Part shown: in pieces, positions 31,530 to 41,116 of the stretch
Numbering within the stretch: position 1 is the first letter of the stretch
Layout of the letters: each line of letters opens with the position of its first letter
NCBI RefSeq assembly: GCF_900129795.1
Contig: NZ_FQWW01000003.1
Span: 372,001 to 436,000 of the forward strand
DNA: 64,000 nt
Source of the DNA: Flavobacterium sp. CF108
Lineage (GTDB): Bacteria > Bacteroidota > Bacteroidia > Flavobacteriales > Flavobacteriaceae
Direction: 5' to 3'
Position numbers and translations under genes: made by a program
Notes under the pieces: generated by a model
Told to the model about the DNA's origin: nothing
The model's database searches: none
Seen by the model: the letters and a program-made list of their open reading frames with translations, nothing else

Positions 31530-31572
31530 TAAAAAAACAAAAAAAAGCATGACGGTTAAATCATGCTTTAGT
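31530..31572 (-). terminator. Terminator of the zinc metallopeptidase gene
   Basis: AAAGCATGA (31544-31552) and TCATGCTTT (31561-31569) form the stem, and the minus strand continues with a long T-run. It lies about 30 bases after the stop at 31600. Confidence 0.85.
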
Positions 31573-31599
31573 GGTTATTATATTTGGCTTATTGTGTTT

Positions 31600-32445
31600 T
31601 TAAATTTCCTCAAAGGTAGTTCCCTGTTTGATATCGCCGGTTTTGAAACCTTTTTTAAACCAGTACATTCTTTGTTCTGATGTTCCGTGAGTAAAGGAAT
31701 CCGGAACAATTTGTCCTTGCATTTTGCTTTGTATTGCGTCGTCACCAACTGCATTTGCAGCACTTAATGCTTCTTCGATATCGCCTTCATCTAAATATTG
31801 TTGATTGTCGTGTGCCCAGACTCCGGCATAAAAATCGGCCTGTAATTCCAGAGCTACAGAAAGTTTATTGGCTTCGGCCTGACTTTTACCTTCTTGATCC
31901 TGATGCATTTTTGCAGAAGTGCCTAATAAAGTCTGAATATGATGTCCAATTTCATGGGCAATAACATACGCAATGGCAAAATCTCCGCCTTTGGCACCGA
32001 ATTTTGTTTTTAGTTCTTCAAAGAATCCTAAATCCATGTAAACCTTTTGATCTGCGGGACAATAAAACGGACCCGATGCAGAAGATGCTCCACCGCAAGC
32101 AGTTTGAACAGAACCTCTAAAAAGCACCAATTTTGGGTTTTTATACGTCATTCCGTGTTCGGTAAATATTTTTCCCCAAGTATCTTCTGTTTTTGCTAAA
32201 ACAGATTTTACAAAATGCCCCATTTCTTCATCTTCCTTGCTTAATGGTGCAGCAGCTTCAGTTTGAGTCTGCCCGCCTTGCATTTGTTCTAAAACAGGTG
32301 TGATAAGTTTTGCATTTTCACCACCAAAAACATTCAACAGCAAGATAATGATACCAATAACACCGCCTCCAACAGCTATTTTTCCGCCAGAAACTGATCT
32401 TCTATCTTCTACATTATCGCTTTCTCTTGAACCTCTCCATTTCAT
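31600..32445 (-). CDS. ypfJ: Neutral zinc metallopeptidase (YpfJ family)
   Basis: A 281-residue protein. A short basic N-terminus (MKWRGSRESDNVEDRRS) and one membrane helix (about 24-44, GGVIGIIILLLNVFGG) precede the protease domain. The zinc motif is IAHEIGHHIQ at about 163-172, followed by ELQADFYAGVWAH at about 200-212, which supplies the downstream ligand. The substrate is unknown for this family. It is a single-gene unit with a clear terminator. Confidence 0.9.
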   Translation of the reverse strand: MKWRGSRESDNVEDRRSVSGGKIAVGGGVIGIIILLLNVFGGENAKLITPVLEQMQGGQTQTEAAAPLSKEDEEMGHFVKSVLAKTEDTWGKIFTEHGMTYKNPKLVLFRGSVQTACGGASSASGPFYCPADQKVYMDLGFFEELKTKFGAKGGDFAIAYVIAHEIGHHIQTLLGTSAKMHQDQEGKSQAEANKLSVALELQADFYAGVWAHDNQQYLDEGDIEEALSAANAVGDDAIQSKMQGQIVPDSFTHGTSEQRMYWFKKGFKTGDIKQGTTFEEI

Positions 32446-32537
32446 AGTAAATTGTATTTAAGCTTTTTATGTTTTTTCTTGTACGAATTTATATAATTTT
32501 TGGGAATAACTTATGATTTGAGGTGATTTAGTTTTAA

Positions 32538-35500
32538 TTATTTTAACCATTTTACCAAAGTCTCTTCGACAGTGCCTTTCATAATTGGTTTCGAAATATA
32601 ATCATCCATTCCGGCAGAAATACATTTGTTGCGCTCTTCTTTTTCGGCGCCCGCAGTTACCGCAATGATCGGAATATCTTTTCCTGTGGTGGTGTTTCTA
32701 ATGGCTTTTGTGGTTTCATAGCCGTTCATAATTGGCATTTGAATATCCATAAAAACAAGCGTTGGATTAATGCTTTCAAATTGTTTTACAGCTTCATAAC
32801 CATTTTCGCATTCAAAAATAAAAGCATTGTGATACAGGTTTTTCACAATTGTTTTTAAGAGCAGCATGTTAACTTTATTGTCCTCGACAATTAAAAAACG
32901 TATGTTTTTGCTGGTTGCTTCATTATGATTTTCATCAGGTAGAGCCTGTAAGTTTTTTAATTCTGTATTATACTTTTCATTGATGCTTTGATTGCTGGTT
33001 TTTAAATTTAAATCGAAAAAGAAGTTACTTCCTTCACCAATCTTACTTTCCAGCTGTAATCGGCTTTCCATTAAAGCTAAAAGCTGATTGGATATGGTTA
33101 AACCTAAACCGGTTCCGCCAAATTTTCTCGTTGTAGAACTATCTGCCTGCGAAAAGGCTTTGAAAATTTTCTTTTGATTTTTCTCCATAATTCCAATTCC
33201 CGTATCAATTACAGAAAAACGTATGGTCGAAAAGTTATTTTTAGTTTTCGATAAAACAGAAACATTCAGTTTTATAGAACCCTCATTGGTGAATTTTACT
33301 GCATTCGAAAGCAGATTAATCAGGATTTGTTTTATTCGAACAATATCTGTCCAGATATATTTAGGAACGTCTTGATCTACATTGAGTTCCAGCTGAAGGT
33401 TTTTTTGATTGGATTCAAAAACAATTAAATCGAAAACCTGACCCAGTACTTTTTTAATATCATATAAATCAATAAAAAGCTCCAGTTTTCCGGCTTCAAT
33501 TTTAGAAAAATCGAGGATATCATTGATAATCTCCAACAGCGAATGTGCCGATTGATTAATGGTAGTCATGTATTTTTCCTGAATTTCTTCTAATTCAGTT
33601 TTCATCAATAAATGTGTAAAGCCTATAATTCCGTTTAAAGGCGTTCTAATTTCATGCGACATATTGGCCAGAAAATCCGATTTTGATTTATTGGCGGCTT
33701 CTGCCAATTGTTTGGCTTTAATGGCGTCTTCGGTTTCTTTTTTATTGGTGATATCAAAGTAAATTCCACCCACAAATTCAATTTCATCGCCTTTTTTAAT
33801 AACGTCGCCAAATTCTTCAACCCAAATATATTCGCCTGTTTTTCGTTTAATGCGGTAAACATTATGCAAAGGCATTCCGTTTTGAAGATTATCAATTTGA
33901 TTATTAATAACTTCATCACGATCTTCATGATGAATAAGAGATAAAAATGAAAGGTTATTTTCGATAAATTCCGCTTTAGAATATCCGGTTAAGTTTTGAA
34001 TCTCATCGTTTAGGAAAATCTTAGTCGAAAACGCATCAAACTTCGATAAATAAACGGTTCCGGGAATATTATTGGCGATTAATTTGAATTTTTCTTCACT
34101 TTCAATAATCTTACTTTCGTTTCGGTTTCTTTCTAATGCGGATGAAATGTTATTGGCCAAAACCTGAAAAATATAAATTTCCTCTTCAGACCATTTTCGC
34201 TCTTTGCTGCAATCATCAAAACCAATAAATCCGGTAAAAATATCATTGATGTACAACGGCAGAATTAAAATTGATTTTATCTCATTATTGATGAGTAATT
34301 GTTTGAAAAATTTATCTTCAAGCTTTCTGGTATACGTATTTAGAATTCGCTTGTTTTTTGCGGCATCAAAAATTTCTTGTAAATTTTCCTCTGTCATATG
34401 GCGCAAAGGCGTGATTTGATGCGGAATTCCTTTTCGGGACCATTTGTATTTTTGAATAACAGTATTGGTCGTAAAATCTCTTTCATAATAAAACATATGA
34501 TCTGCTTTTGAAGCTTTTCCAATCAAATCATACGTTTCCTGAAACATTTGTTCTGTAGATTTACTCAGCAAAAATTTCTCAGTACAAAGTGAAAGTGCCG
34601 ATAAAAGCTGACTTTTAAATTCTAATCGGCGTTCTGTTTCCAAACGCATTTGCATCGAAATAGCCAGCGAAACAACGTCAGAAATAGTTCTGGCATAATT
34701 GATATCTTCATTATCCCAATCTCTTTGTTCGTCTGTACTTTCAAAACAAACAACACCAGCCAGCTGTCCGCTTAAAAAAATCGGAACATCCAGCATTGAT
34801 TTAATTTTGTTTTTAGTGAAATAAAGCTTTTGAAATTCAGATGTTTCTAATTTATTAAAAACGTCAGGAGCATTTATAATCGCTTTATTTTTTAAGGTTT
34901 CAAAATAGATAGGATAGGATTCTTTGTTTAGAATATTTTTATCGTTTAAATTCTGATTGTCAACACTGTATAGATTTTTGCAGGTAATCAAATCTCTGGA
35001 ATATTTCCAAAAACTCACCCTGTTAGCTTTACTTACAGTCGAAGCTTCTTTTATAATATAATCGATAACGGTATTTAAGTTAGTGTAAGTGCTAAAGTCT
35101 GTTGTTGATAATTTTTTAGTTGAATTGTTGTATGCTTCAATTTTTTCGAGACGTCTCTTTTTCTCATTTTCGGCATTTTTGATATCGGTAATATCTCTCG
35201 CAATTCCTGCAAAACCAATAGTTTGATCTAAATCATTTTTGCGAATGATAATCTTTTGCGAAATCCATAATTCCTGTCCGTTTTTCTTTAAAATAGGAAG
35301 TTCAATTATTGGGAATTTATTTTCGTTGCTTTCAAAATTCTCATAAAAATCAACCGCACTCATGGTATACTTTTCATGAATAAAGTTTGAATAATGTTTT
35401 TGAAGTATTTCATCTTCAGAATAACCTAAAAGTGAATACGCAAATTCATTTATAAAAGTAAAATGACCGTCGGCATCGACTTCAAAAATAATATCAGTTG

Positions 35501-36590
35501 CCGTTTGAATTAAATTTTTATATTGATCCTGAACAATAATCTGCTCGGTAACATCCTGACCAATACTAATAATTAAATCCTCTGAGAATTTTTTATCTTT
35601 CCATTGTATGTATCTATATTCTCCGTTTTTAGTTTTTAGTTTTCGGGTATAAATTTTATTTTCTTCATGATGTATTATAGAAATACTTTTATCGTATTCG
35701 TCTCCTTTTGTAAGTTTCCAAAAATTAAGTCCCATAACTTCTTCGGGCTGATAACCCAAAATAGGAGTTACTGTTTCGCTGCAAAATAAGATTTCCCCTT
35801 TTTGATCTGTTGCAATTGTTAGGGAATTTCCTTTGTGTACAATTTCGTTTGCAAACCTGAAATTGTCCCTGTTATTTTGTAAAACAGCGTATTTTACCTG
35901 GTTAATAATAAAAATCAGGATACAGAAATTAATTAATAAAACAGAAGATTTTAAAGGAATTAATTGAAATGTAACTGTTGAAAAGAGAAATATAAAAACG
36001 AGAGCAACAAAAAACCAGTAAACTTTAATTGGTTTTAAAATGTTGTATGAAAAGAAAAACGAGATTAAAAAAACGATTATCGGCACAACATCTTCTGCCA
36101 GAAAAACGATGTTGTAACAAACATAAATAATGTAAATAAAGAAACTAAAGACAAAAATTTGCTGAATTTTATCTCTCAGCCATTTTACTTTGTCGGTTAT
36201 TACATAAGCAATAAGAACAGAAAAACCAATTGAAACGTTTACGACCAGTAAACTTTTTGGCCTGATTTTAAAAATTTCATTTATGATTTCGATTACAATA
36301 ACTGCAATTCCAAAAAATAAAATATAAAGCTGATATTCCCTTCCTGCAGTTTCTGCTTCTTTCTTTTTTTCAATGAAATTCCCAATTTTTGCTTTGATGC
36401 GAAAAAATTGATAAACCAAAAGCCCCAAAAAGCCCAGCAAAGAAAAGCCGAGAACTATAAATTTTGGGTTATTATAAAAAATAATGTCTGAATTGAAAAC
36501 ATACCAGTTTGTCATAATTGATTTCAGAGTATTACCAGAACAGGTAATACCTGAAACCAATAGATTGAAAAAACTATAGTTTTCTACCAT
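32538..36590 (-). CDS. Hybrid sensor histidine kinase with PAS and GAF domains
   Basis: A 1350-residue membrane sensor. About 42-240 has some seven hydrophobic helices. PAS domains follow at about 245-345, 350-470 and 815-940, interrupted by two GAF-like domains at about 490-640 and 645-805. HisKA has the phosphoacceptor His in FLANMSHEIRTPLNGIIGF (about 970), the HATPase has DTGIGI and GGTGLGLTI motifs (about 1110-1150), and a C-terminal receiver has the phosphorylated Asp in LVFMDIQMPIMNG (about 1276). No output regulator gene is adjacent, so phosphotransfer must go to a distant partner. Several starts are possible; the first Met is used. Confidence 0.92.
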   Translation of the reverse strand: MVENYSFFNLLVSGITCSGNTLKSIMTNWYVFNSDIIFYNNPKFIVLGFSLLGFLGLLVYQFFRIKAKIGNFIEKKKEAETAGREYQLYILFFGIAVIVIEIINEIFKIRPKSLLVVNVSIGFSVLIAYVITDKVKWLRDKIQQIFVFSFFIYIIYVCYNIVFLAEDVVPIIVFLISFFFSYNILKPIKVYWFFVALVFIFLFSTVTFQLIPLKSSVLLINFCILIFIINQVKYAVLQNNRDNFRFANEIVHKGNSLTIATDQKGEILFCSETVTPILGYQPEEVMGLNFWKLTKGDEYDKSISIIHHEENKIYTRKLKTKNGEYRYIQWKDKKFSEDLIISIGQDVTEQIIVQDQYKNLIQTATDIIFEVDADGHFTFINEFAYSLLGYSEDEILQKHYSNFIHEKYTMSAVDFYENFESNENKFPIIELPILKKNGQELWISQKIIIRKNDLDQTIGFAGIARDITDIKNAENEKKRRLEKIEAYNNSTKKLSTTDFSTYTNLNTVIDYIIKEASTVSKANRVSFWKYSRDLITCKNLYSVDNQNLNDKNILNKESYPIYFETLKNKAIINAPDVFNKLETSEFQKLYFTKNKIKSMLDVPIFLSGQLAGVVCFESTDEQRDWDNEDINYARTISDVVSLAISMQMRLETERRLEFKSQLLSALSLCTEKFLLSKSTEQMFQETYDLIGKASKADHMFYYERDFTTNTVIQKYKWSRKGIPHQITPLRHMTEENLQEIFDAAKNKRILNTYTRKLEDKFFKQLLINNEIKSILILPLYINDIFTGFIGFDDCSKERKWSEEEIYIFQVLANNISSALERNRNESKIIESEEKFKLIANNIPGTVYLSKFDAFSTKIFLNDEIQNLTGYSKAEFIENNLSFLSLIHHEDRDEVINNQIDNLQNGMPLHNVYRIKRKTGEYIWVEEFGDVIKKGDEIEFVGGIYFDITNKKETEDAIKAKQLAEAANKSKSDFLANMSHEIRTPLNGIIGFTHLLMKTELEEIQEKYMTTINQSAHSLLEIINDILDFSKIEAGKLELFIDLYDIKKVLGQVFDLIVFESNQKNLQLELNVDQDVPKYIWTDIVRIKQILINLLSNAVKFTNEGSIKLNVSVLSKTKNNFSTIRFSVIDTGIGIMEKNQKKIFKAFSQADSSTTRKFGGTGLGLTISNQLLALMESRLQLESKIGEGSNFFFDLNLKTSNQSINEKYNTELKNLQALPDENHNEATSKNIRFLIVEDNKVNMLLLKTIVKNLYHNAFIFECENGYEAVKQFESINPTLVFMDIQMPIMNGYETTKAIRNTTTGKDIPIIAVTAGAEKEERNKCISAGMDDYISKPIMKGTVEETLVKWLK

Positions 36591-36682
36591 AGATTTTGGG
36601 ATATGTTTGGTTTAGTAAATAGCAATTTAAATCCTAATAATAGAGTTGGTTAAGCCCTTTGAAATTTACTAGAACTTTGTTT

Positions 36683-37477
36683 TTATTCAAAATCCGATTT
36701 TCCAATTGAATCAATAGAATCTGCTTGCTCTTCTTCGGTAAAAATTGAATAATAAGCAGCATACGTTACTGATGTATTGAATATAACAGTAAAAATTACT
36801 CCGATGCAGCAGGCAACAAGACCCACTAATGAGCCAAGAAACCCTATGACAAACAGAGCGAAAATTATTAATGGATTTTTACTTACAATAACAATACTTG
36901 ATTTAATGGCATCTATTGCTTTTAAATTTCCAAAAATCACTAAGGGAATTGAAAAATAAGTAAAAAACGAAATCATTATTGATACTCCGCCGCCTAAAAA
37001 CATTATCCCGGTGCTGTCTAAAGCATACGAAATACCAGTACTTACAATGGCTAACAGAAATGCTAAAGAAAATAATTGAAAAAAGTACGGTGCTCTATAA
37101 TAGGTGAAAATTGTTGAAACATTAAACTCTTCATCTTTATCTGCGCAGTCTGCCATTTTAAGAAATCCGGCTCCAAGCGGCGCAAATATTGCGCTTACTA
37201 CTGCAACAGCAGCTGTTGAAACTAATTGTTCGATGTAGGTAAGTTTTTGGTTTTCGAAGTTTTTAATGAAATCTTCAGAGAGTGCTTGTATACCATAAAC
37301 TACGGTGGCTAATCCCATGATTACTATAAAAGCAAGAATTGAAAACACAAGAATTATCAATCCTGAATACAAAGCTATCTTTTTGTAATTTTCAAAAGCA
37401 TATGTGAAAACAGTGGAAAAGTCTATCGAATAGCCATCTTTTTTGATGTCTTCAATTTGTTCAAGTGTAGATTTCAT
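36683..37477 (-). CDS. Multi-pass inner-membrane protein
   Basis: A 264-residue protein with about six hydrophobic helices, the first at about 33-60 (LYSGLIILVFSILAFIVIMGLA), the last at about 205-245 (FALFVIGFLGSLVGLVACCIGVIFT). Cytoplasmic N- and C-terminal tails are acidic. Similar flavobacterial proteins are often mislabelled as beta-carotene oxygenase; I see no enzymatic motif. It looks like the predicted integral-membrane families with DUF975-like layout. Function unknown. Confidence 0.75.
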   Translation of the reverse strand: MKSTLEQIEDIKKDGYSIDFSTVFTYAFENYKKIALYSGLIILVFSILAFIVIMGLATVVYGIQALSEDFIKNFENQKLTYIEQLVSTAAVAVVSAIFAPLGAGFLKMADCADKDEEFNVSTIFTYYRAPYFFQLFSLAFLLAIVSTGISYALDSTGIMFLGGGVSIMISFFTYFSIPLVIFGNLKAIDAIKSSIVIVSKNPLIIFALFVIGFLGSLVGLVACCIGVIFTVIFNTSVTYAAYYSIFTEEEQADSIDSIGKSDFE

Positions 37478-37593
37478 TTTAAAAGTAGAGTTGTTTTATA
37501 TTCTTCGTTGTCATAAATTAGTTGACGTAAATATAATATTTTAAATCAATTCCGAATAAAAATCTACAAATATTACGAAATTGTTTCCCTAAT

Positions 37594-38922
37594 TTAAAGC
37601 CAGTCTAAAATTCGTTTTATAGAAGCCAGTTTATCTTTATAAGGAGCATAGCGCATTGGCAGATCCAGCCAGTTTGCTTTTTTAACTATCGCTTTATGAT
37701 GAGAAAAAATGTCAAAACTCAATTTTCCGTGATAAGCCCCAATTCCGCTGTGTCCAACACCGCCAAAAGGAAGCCTTTTATTAGAAAAATGGACTACTGT
37801 ATCGTTTATGCAGCCGCCTCCAAAAGAGTAATTTGCAATTAATTTTTTAGCAAATGATTTATTTTCACTGAATATATAAAAAGCGAGAGGTTTTTCGTAC
37901 TTGCTGATCACATTATGAATCTCAGCTTCGGTTTCATAAATTAAAATGGGTAAAATAGGTCCAAAGATTTCTTCTTTCATTACGGCACTGTCCAGGCTTG
38001 GTTCTTCAATTAAAGTGGGAGAAATATAGAGTTTGTCAGCATTTGTTTCTCCTCCAAAAATTACCTTTTCGCGTTCAATCATTTGATCTAAACGCACCCA
38101 GTTTTTAGTATTTACGATTCGGGCAAAATCTGGCGATTTGTCTATTTTTTTACCATATGCTTTTACAATTTCTTCCATTAAAAAGGTGATGAAATTGACT
38201 TTCATGTTTTTTTGAATCAAAACATAATCCGGAGCGATGCAGGTTTGTCCGGCATTTATAAATTTTCCCCACACAATTCGTTTAGCCGCCAGTTTTAAAT
38301 TAGCAGTTTCATCAATAACGCAGGGATTTTTACCGCCCAATTCAAGTGTTACGGGAGTTAGGTTTTCGGCAGCAGCTTTTGCTACGATTTTTCCAACAGG
38401 AGCACTTCCGGTAAAGAAAATATAATCCCAGCGCTGTGCTAGTAATTTGTTTGAAACTTCGACACCGCCTTCAAAAACTTCAACATGGCTGATATGAAAT
38501 GTTTTCTCAATGATTTTAGCAATAATAGAAGAAGTATGCGGAGTAAGTTCTGATGGTTTTAAAACGACTCTGTTTCCGGCAGCAACGGCTGAAATCAACG
38601 GACATAAAGCCAATTGAAACGGATAATTCCACGGTGCAATTACGAGAACATTTCCGTAAGGTTCTTTATAAATATAATCTGAAGAAGGAAAATTAAGAAT
38701 AGAAGGGAAGACACGTTTGGGTTTTGCCCAGGAATTAAGGTTTTTGATGGTATCTTTTAATTCCGAAATAACGTAATTCGTCTCAGTTATAACAGCTTCA
38801 AATTCTGGTTTTTTAAAATCATCATACAAAGCTTTTACAATTAAATCTTCGCTTTTTTGAATGTTATATAATAACTTTTTCAGCGTTTCTTTTCTGTAAC
38901 CAATGTCGTTTTTGAATTCCAT
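37594..38922 (-). CDS. NAD(P)-dependent aldehyde dehydrogenase
   Basis: A 442-residue enzyme of the class 3-like ALDH branch. Cofactor region IAPWNYPFQLAL (about 93-104), FTGSAPVGKIVAKAA (about 170-184), the general-base Glu in TLELGGKNP (about 192-200), and the nucleophile Cys in NAGQTCIAPDYVL (about 224-236) are intact. The C-terminal motif FGGVGHSGIGAYHGK is typical of ALDH3/coniferyl-aldehyde-dehydrogenase types, which oxidise medium- and long-chain or aromatic aldehydes. Single gene. Confidence 0.92.
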   Translation of the reverse strand: MEFKNDIGYRKETLKKLLYNIQKSEDLIVKALYDDFKKPEFEAVITETNYVISELKDTIKNLNSWAKPKRVFPSILNFPSSDYIYKEPYGNVLVIAPWNYPFQLALCPLISAVAAGNRVVLKPSELTPHTSSIIAKIIEKTFHISHVEVFEGGVEVSNKLLAQRWDYIFFTGSAPVGKIVAKAAAENLTPVTLELGGKNPCVIDETANLKLAAKRIVWGKFINAGQTCIAPDYVLIQKNMKVNFITFLMEEIVKAYGKKIDKSPDFARIVNTKNWVRLDQMIEREKVIFGGETNADKLYISPTLIEEPSLDSAVMKEEIFGPILPILIYETEAEIHNVISKYEKPLAFYIFSENKSFAKKLIANYSFGGGCINDTVVHFSNKRLPFGGVGHSGIGAYHGKLSFDIFSHHKAIVKKANWLDLPMRYAPYKDKLASIKRILDWL

Positions 38923-38998
38923 TTTATGATCAGCTTGTTTTTTAGGATATGCAAGTTAATCGATAAAATTTAAAAAATTAACAATTTAATCATAAAAA

Positions 38999-39688
38999 TC
39001 AGACGGCATTCCAAATCGTTTCATCTGGAGTTGGAGCAATGATTGTGATGTTTTCCTTTGAAACAGGATGAACAAAAACTAGTTTTCTGGCATGAAGATG
39101 AATTCCTCCGTCAGGATTGCTTCTGTCGGCGCCATATTTTAAATCGCCTTTAATAGGAGATCCAATTGCCGACAACTGCGCACGAATTTGATGATGACGC
39201 CCCGTATGAAGATTGATTTCCAGAGCCGTATAATTTTGAAGTTCTTTGATTATTTTATAATCCAGACTTGCTGCTTTGCTGTCTGGAACTTCTTTTAAAT
39301 GCGCCTTTGAAGTATTGTTTTTTTCGTTTCTTTTTAAAAAATGAACTAGTTTGGCAGAAGCTTCAACAGGTTTATTCTTCACAACCGCCCAATACGTTTT
39401 TTTAGTTTCGCGATTACTGAACAATTCGTTCATTCGCGTCAATGCTTTGCTGGTTCTTGCAAAAACCACAATTCCGGTTGTAGGACGATCTAAACGATGA
39501 ATTACACCCAGAAAAACATCCCCCGGTTTATTGTATTTGTCTTTTATGTATTCTTTTACAACATCAGATAAAGGTTTGTCGCCTGTTTTATCACCTTGTA
39601 CAATATCGCCAACGCGCTTGTTAACCACAATAATGTGATTGTCTTCATGCAAGATTTGGAGATTATTTTTATCCGAAAGAATTTTCAT
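38999..39688 (-). CDS. RluA-family RNA pseudouridine synthase
   Basis: A 229-residue catalytic domain without an S4 domain. The RluA motif VIHRLDRPTTGIVVFARTSKA is at about 63-83 with the catalytic Asp in HRLDR. GRHHQIRAQLSAIGSPIKGD at about 167-186 and the C-terminal LHARKLVF segment are typical. It isomerises specific uridines in rRNA or tRNA. Short S4-less members include RluA and TruC-like enzymes; the exact site cannot be told from sequence here. Confidence 0.9.
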   Translation of the reverse strand: MKILSDKNNLQILHEDNHIIVVNKRVGDIVQGDKTGDKPLSDVVKEYIKDKYNKPGDVFLGVIHRLDRPTTGIVVFARTSKALTRMNELFSNRETKKTYWAVVKNKPVEASAKLVHFLKRNEKNNTSKAHLKEVPDSKAASLDYKIIKELQNYTALEINLHTGRHHQIRAQLSAIGSPIKGDLKYGADRSNPDGGIHLHARKLVFVHPVSKENITIIAPTPDETIWNAV

Positions 39689-39776
39689 ATTAGACGTATG
39701 GAGGGAATTTTAGATTTTAGATTTCTGATTGTAGATTGGAAAAGTTTGGCTAAAGCCTTCAGTGAAGCTTAAAAAA

Positions 39777-39812
39777 CACCTCCAGCTAAAGCTGGAGGCA
39801 ATTATTTTTTTT
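39777..39812 (-). terminator. Hairpin after panB
   Basis: CCTCCAGC (39779-39786) pairs with GCTGGAGG (39791-39798) over TAAA, with T-rich tails on both strands. A second small palindrome (TCCCGAAGCTTCGGGA, 39836-39851) lies closer to the panB stop. Both are interspersed repeats of this genome type. Confidence 0.65.
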
Positions 39813-39926
39813 CGTATTCTTTTAAAGCCTTTGTCCCGAAGCTTCGGGATTGTCACTTTGAACCTTTGTACCTAAAAAAGAAACCTTAGAATCTCAGCAA
39901 CTTAGAACCTTAGCACCTTAAAAAAA

Positions 39927-40745
39927 TTAATACTGTTCCCCAGCATTAGGGAAATCACTCGACTTAACATCAGCAGCATATTGACCAATTGCTTTTGTCA
40001 TTAGCTCGTATAAGTTTAAATAACGACGTAAGAAACGAGGACTGAATTCATTGTTCATTCCTAACATATCGTGAATAACCAAAACCTGTCCGTCAACGCC
40101 GCCTCCGGCACCAATTCCAATAACCGGAATCGAAATACTTTTCGCTACTTTTTCGGCTAAATCAGCAGGAATTTTTTCAAGAACAACACCAAAACAGCCT
40201 ATTTTTTCAAGCATTTTAGCATCTTCAATTAATTTTTCAGCTTCTTCTTCTTCTTTTGCACGCACACTGTATGTTCCGAATTTATAGATAGACTGAGGCG
40301 TTAAACCTAAATGTCCCATAACCGGAATTCCTGCGTTTAATATTTTTTTGATCGATTCTTTAATTTCTTTTCCACCTTCAAGTTTTACAGCATGTCCGCC
40401 GCTTTCTTTCATAATTCTGATAGCAGAACGCAAAGCCTCTTTAGGATCAGACTGGTAACTTCCAAAAGGTAAATCAACCACAACCAAACCTCTTTCTACA
40501 GCACGAACTACAGACGAAGCGTGGTAAATCATTTGATCTAAAGTAATTGGCAGCGTCGTTTCATGACCCGCCATAACATTTGATGCCGAATCTCCCACTA
40601 AAATCACATCGACTCCTGCGGTATCAACAATTTTAGCCATTGTATAATCATACGCCGTAAGCATAGAGATTTTTTCTCCGTTGCTTTTCATTTCAATTAA
40701 TGACTTTGTTGTGATTCTTTTATAATCTTTTTTTGCTACTGACAT
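39927..40745 (-). CDS. panB: 3-methyl-2-oxobutanoate hydroxymethyltransferase
   Basis: A 272-residue TIM-barrel enzyme of pantothenate synthesis that transfers a hydroxymethyl group from methylene-tetrahydrofolate to ketoisovalerate. [21 protein letters not shown] (about 45-65) contains the metal-binding Asp, with KLEGG (about 119-123), [10 protein letters not shown] (about 143-152), the catalytic Glu in VLEKIP (about 188-193) and [20 protein letters not shown] (about 211-230). Full length and motif-complete. No panC is adjacent. Confidence 0.96.
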   Translation of the reverse strand: MSVAKKDYKRITTKSLIEMKSNGEKISMLTAYDYTMAKIVDTAGVDVILVGDSASNVMAGHETTLPITLDQMIYHASSVVRAVERGLVVVDLPFGSYQSDPKEALRSAIRIMKESGGHAVKLEGGKEIKESIKKILNAGIPVMGHLGLTPQSIYKFGTYSVRAKEEEEAEKLIEDAKMLEKIGCFGVVLEKIPADLAEKVAKSISIPVIGIGAGGGVDGQVLVIHDMLGMNNEFSPRFLRRYLNLYELMTKAIGQYAADVKSSDFPNAGEQY

Positions 40746-40795
40746 TTTATATTTTTTTGAAGATGTAAAAGTATTGAATAATTATAACTTGAGAA

Positions 40796-40970
40796 TCAGC
40801 AATAAAAGATTATTTCGACAGAAAAAAGTTTTCCGTCTTTAAATTCTAATCTAAACTGACTGTCTTCCATTATAATAGAATAATTATGCGGCGATTTTAT
40901 CGAAGGATCGATATAAGTCCCATATTTTTCAATGAAAGCTTTTTCGGACACTGAATTAAGTTGTTTTGAT
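40796..40970 (-). pseudogene. Possible 3' gene remnant
   Basis: On the minus strand a frame of about 57 codons ends at a TGA (40796-40798) and reads like real protein: SEKAFIEKYGTYIDPSIKSP, then SIIMEDSQFRLEFKDGKLFS and VEIIFYC. It has no start codon and runs upstream straight into the palindromic repeat at 40971-41110, which appears to have replaced the 5' part. No family recognised. Alternatively it is a chance open stretch. Confidence 0.4.
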
Positions 40971-41110
40971 TTTTTTTGCCACAGATTAAAAGGATTTTCA
41001 CAGATTTTTTATTTTATACAGATTTAAAAATAAGAAGATTTAATTTTAAATAAAATCTGCTTAAATCTGCAGAATCTGCGTGAAAAAATCATTTTAATCT
41101 ATGGCAAAAA
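40971..41110. repeat. Nested inverted repeat (gccacagattaaaaggatt family)
   Basis: TTTTTTTGCCACAGATTAAA at the left end is mirrored by CATTTTAATCTATGGCAAAA at the right. Inner arms TTCACAGATTTTT and GAATCTGCGTGAAA are also mirrored. With the remnant above it accounts for the whole 371-base gap between panB and the serine dehydratase gene. Confidence 0.75.
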
Positions 41111-41116
41111 ATATAT

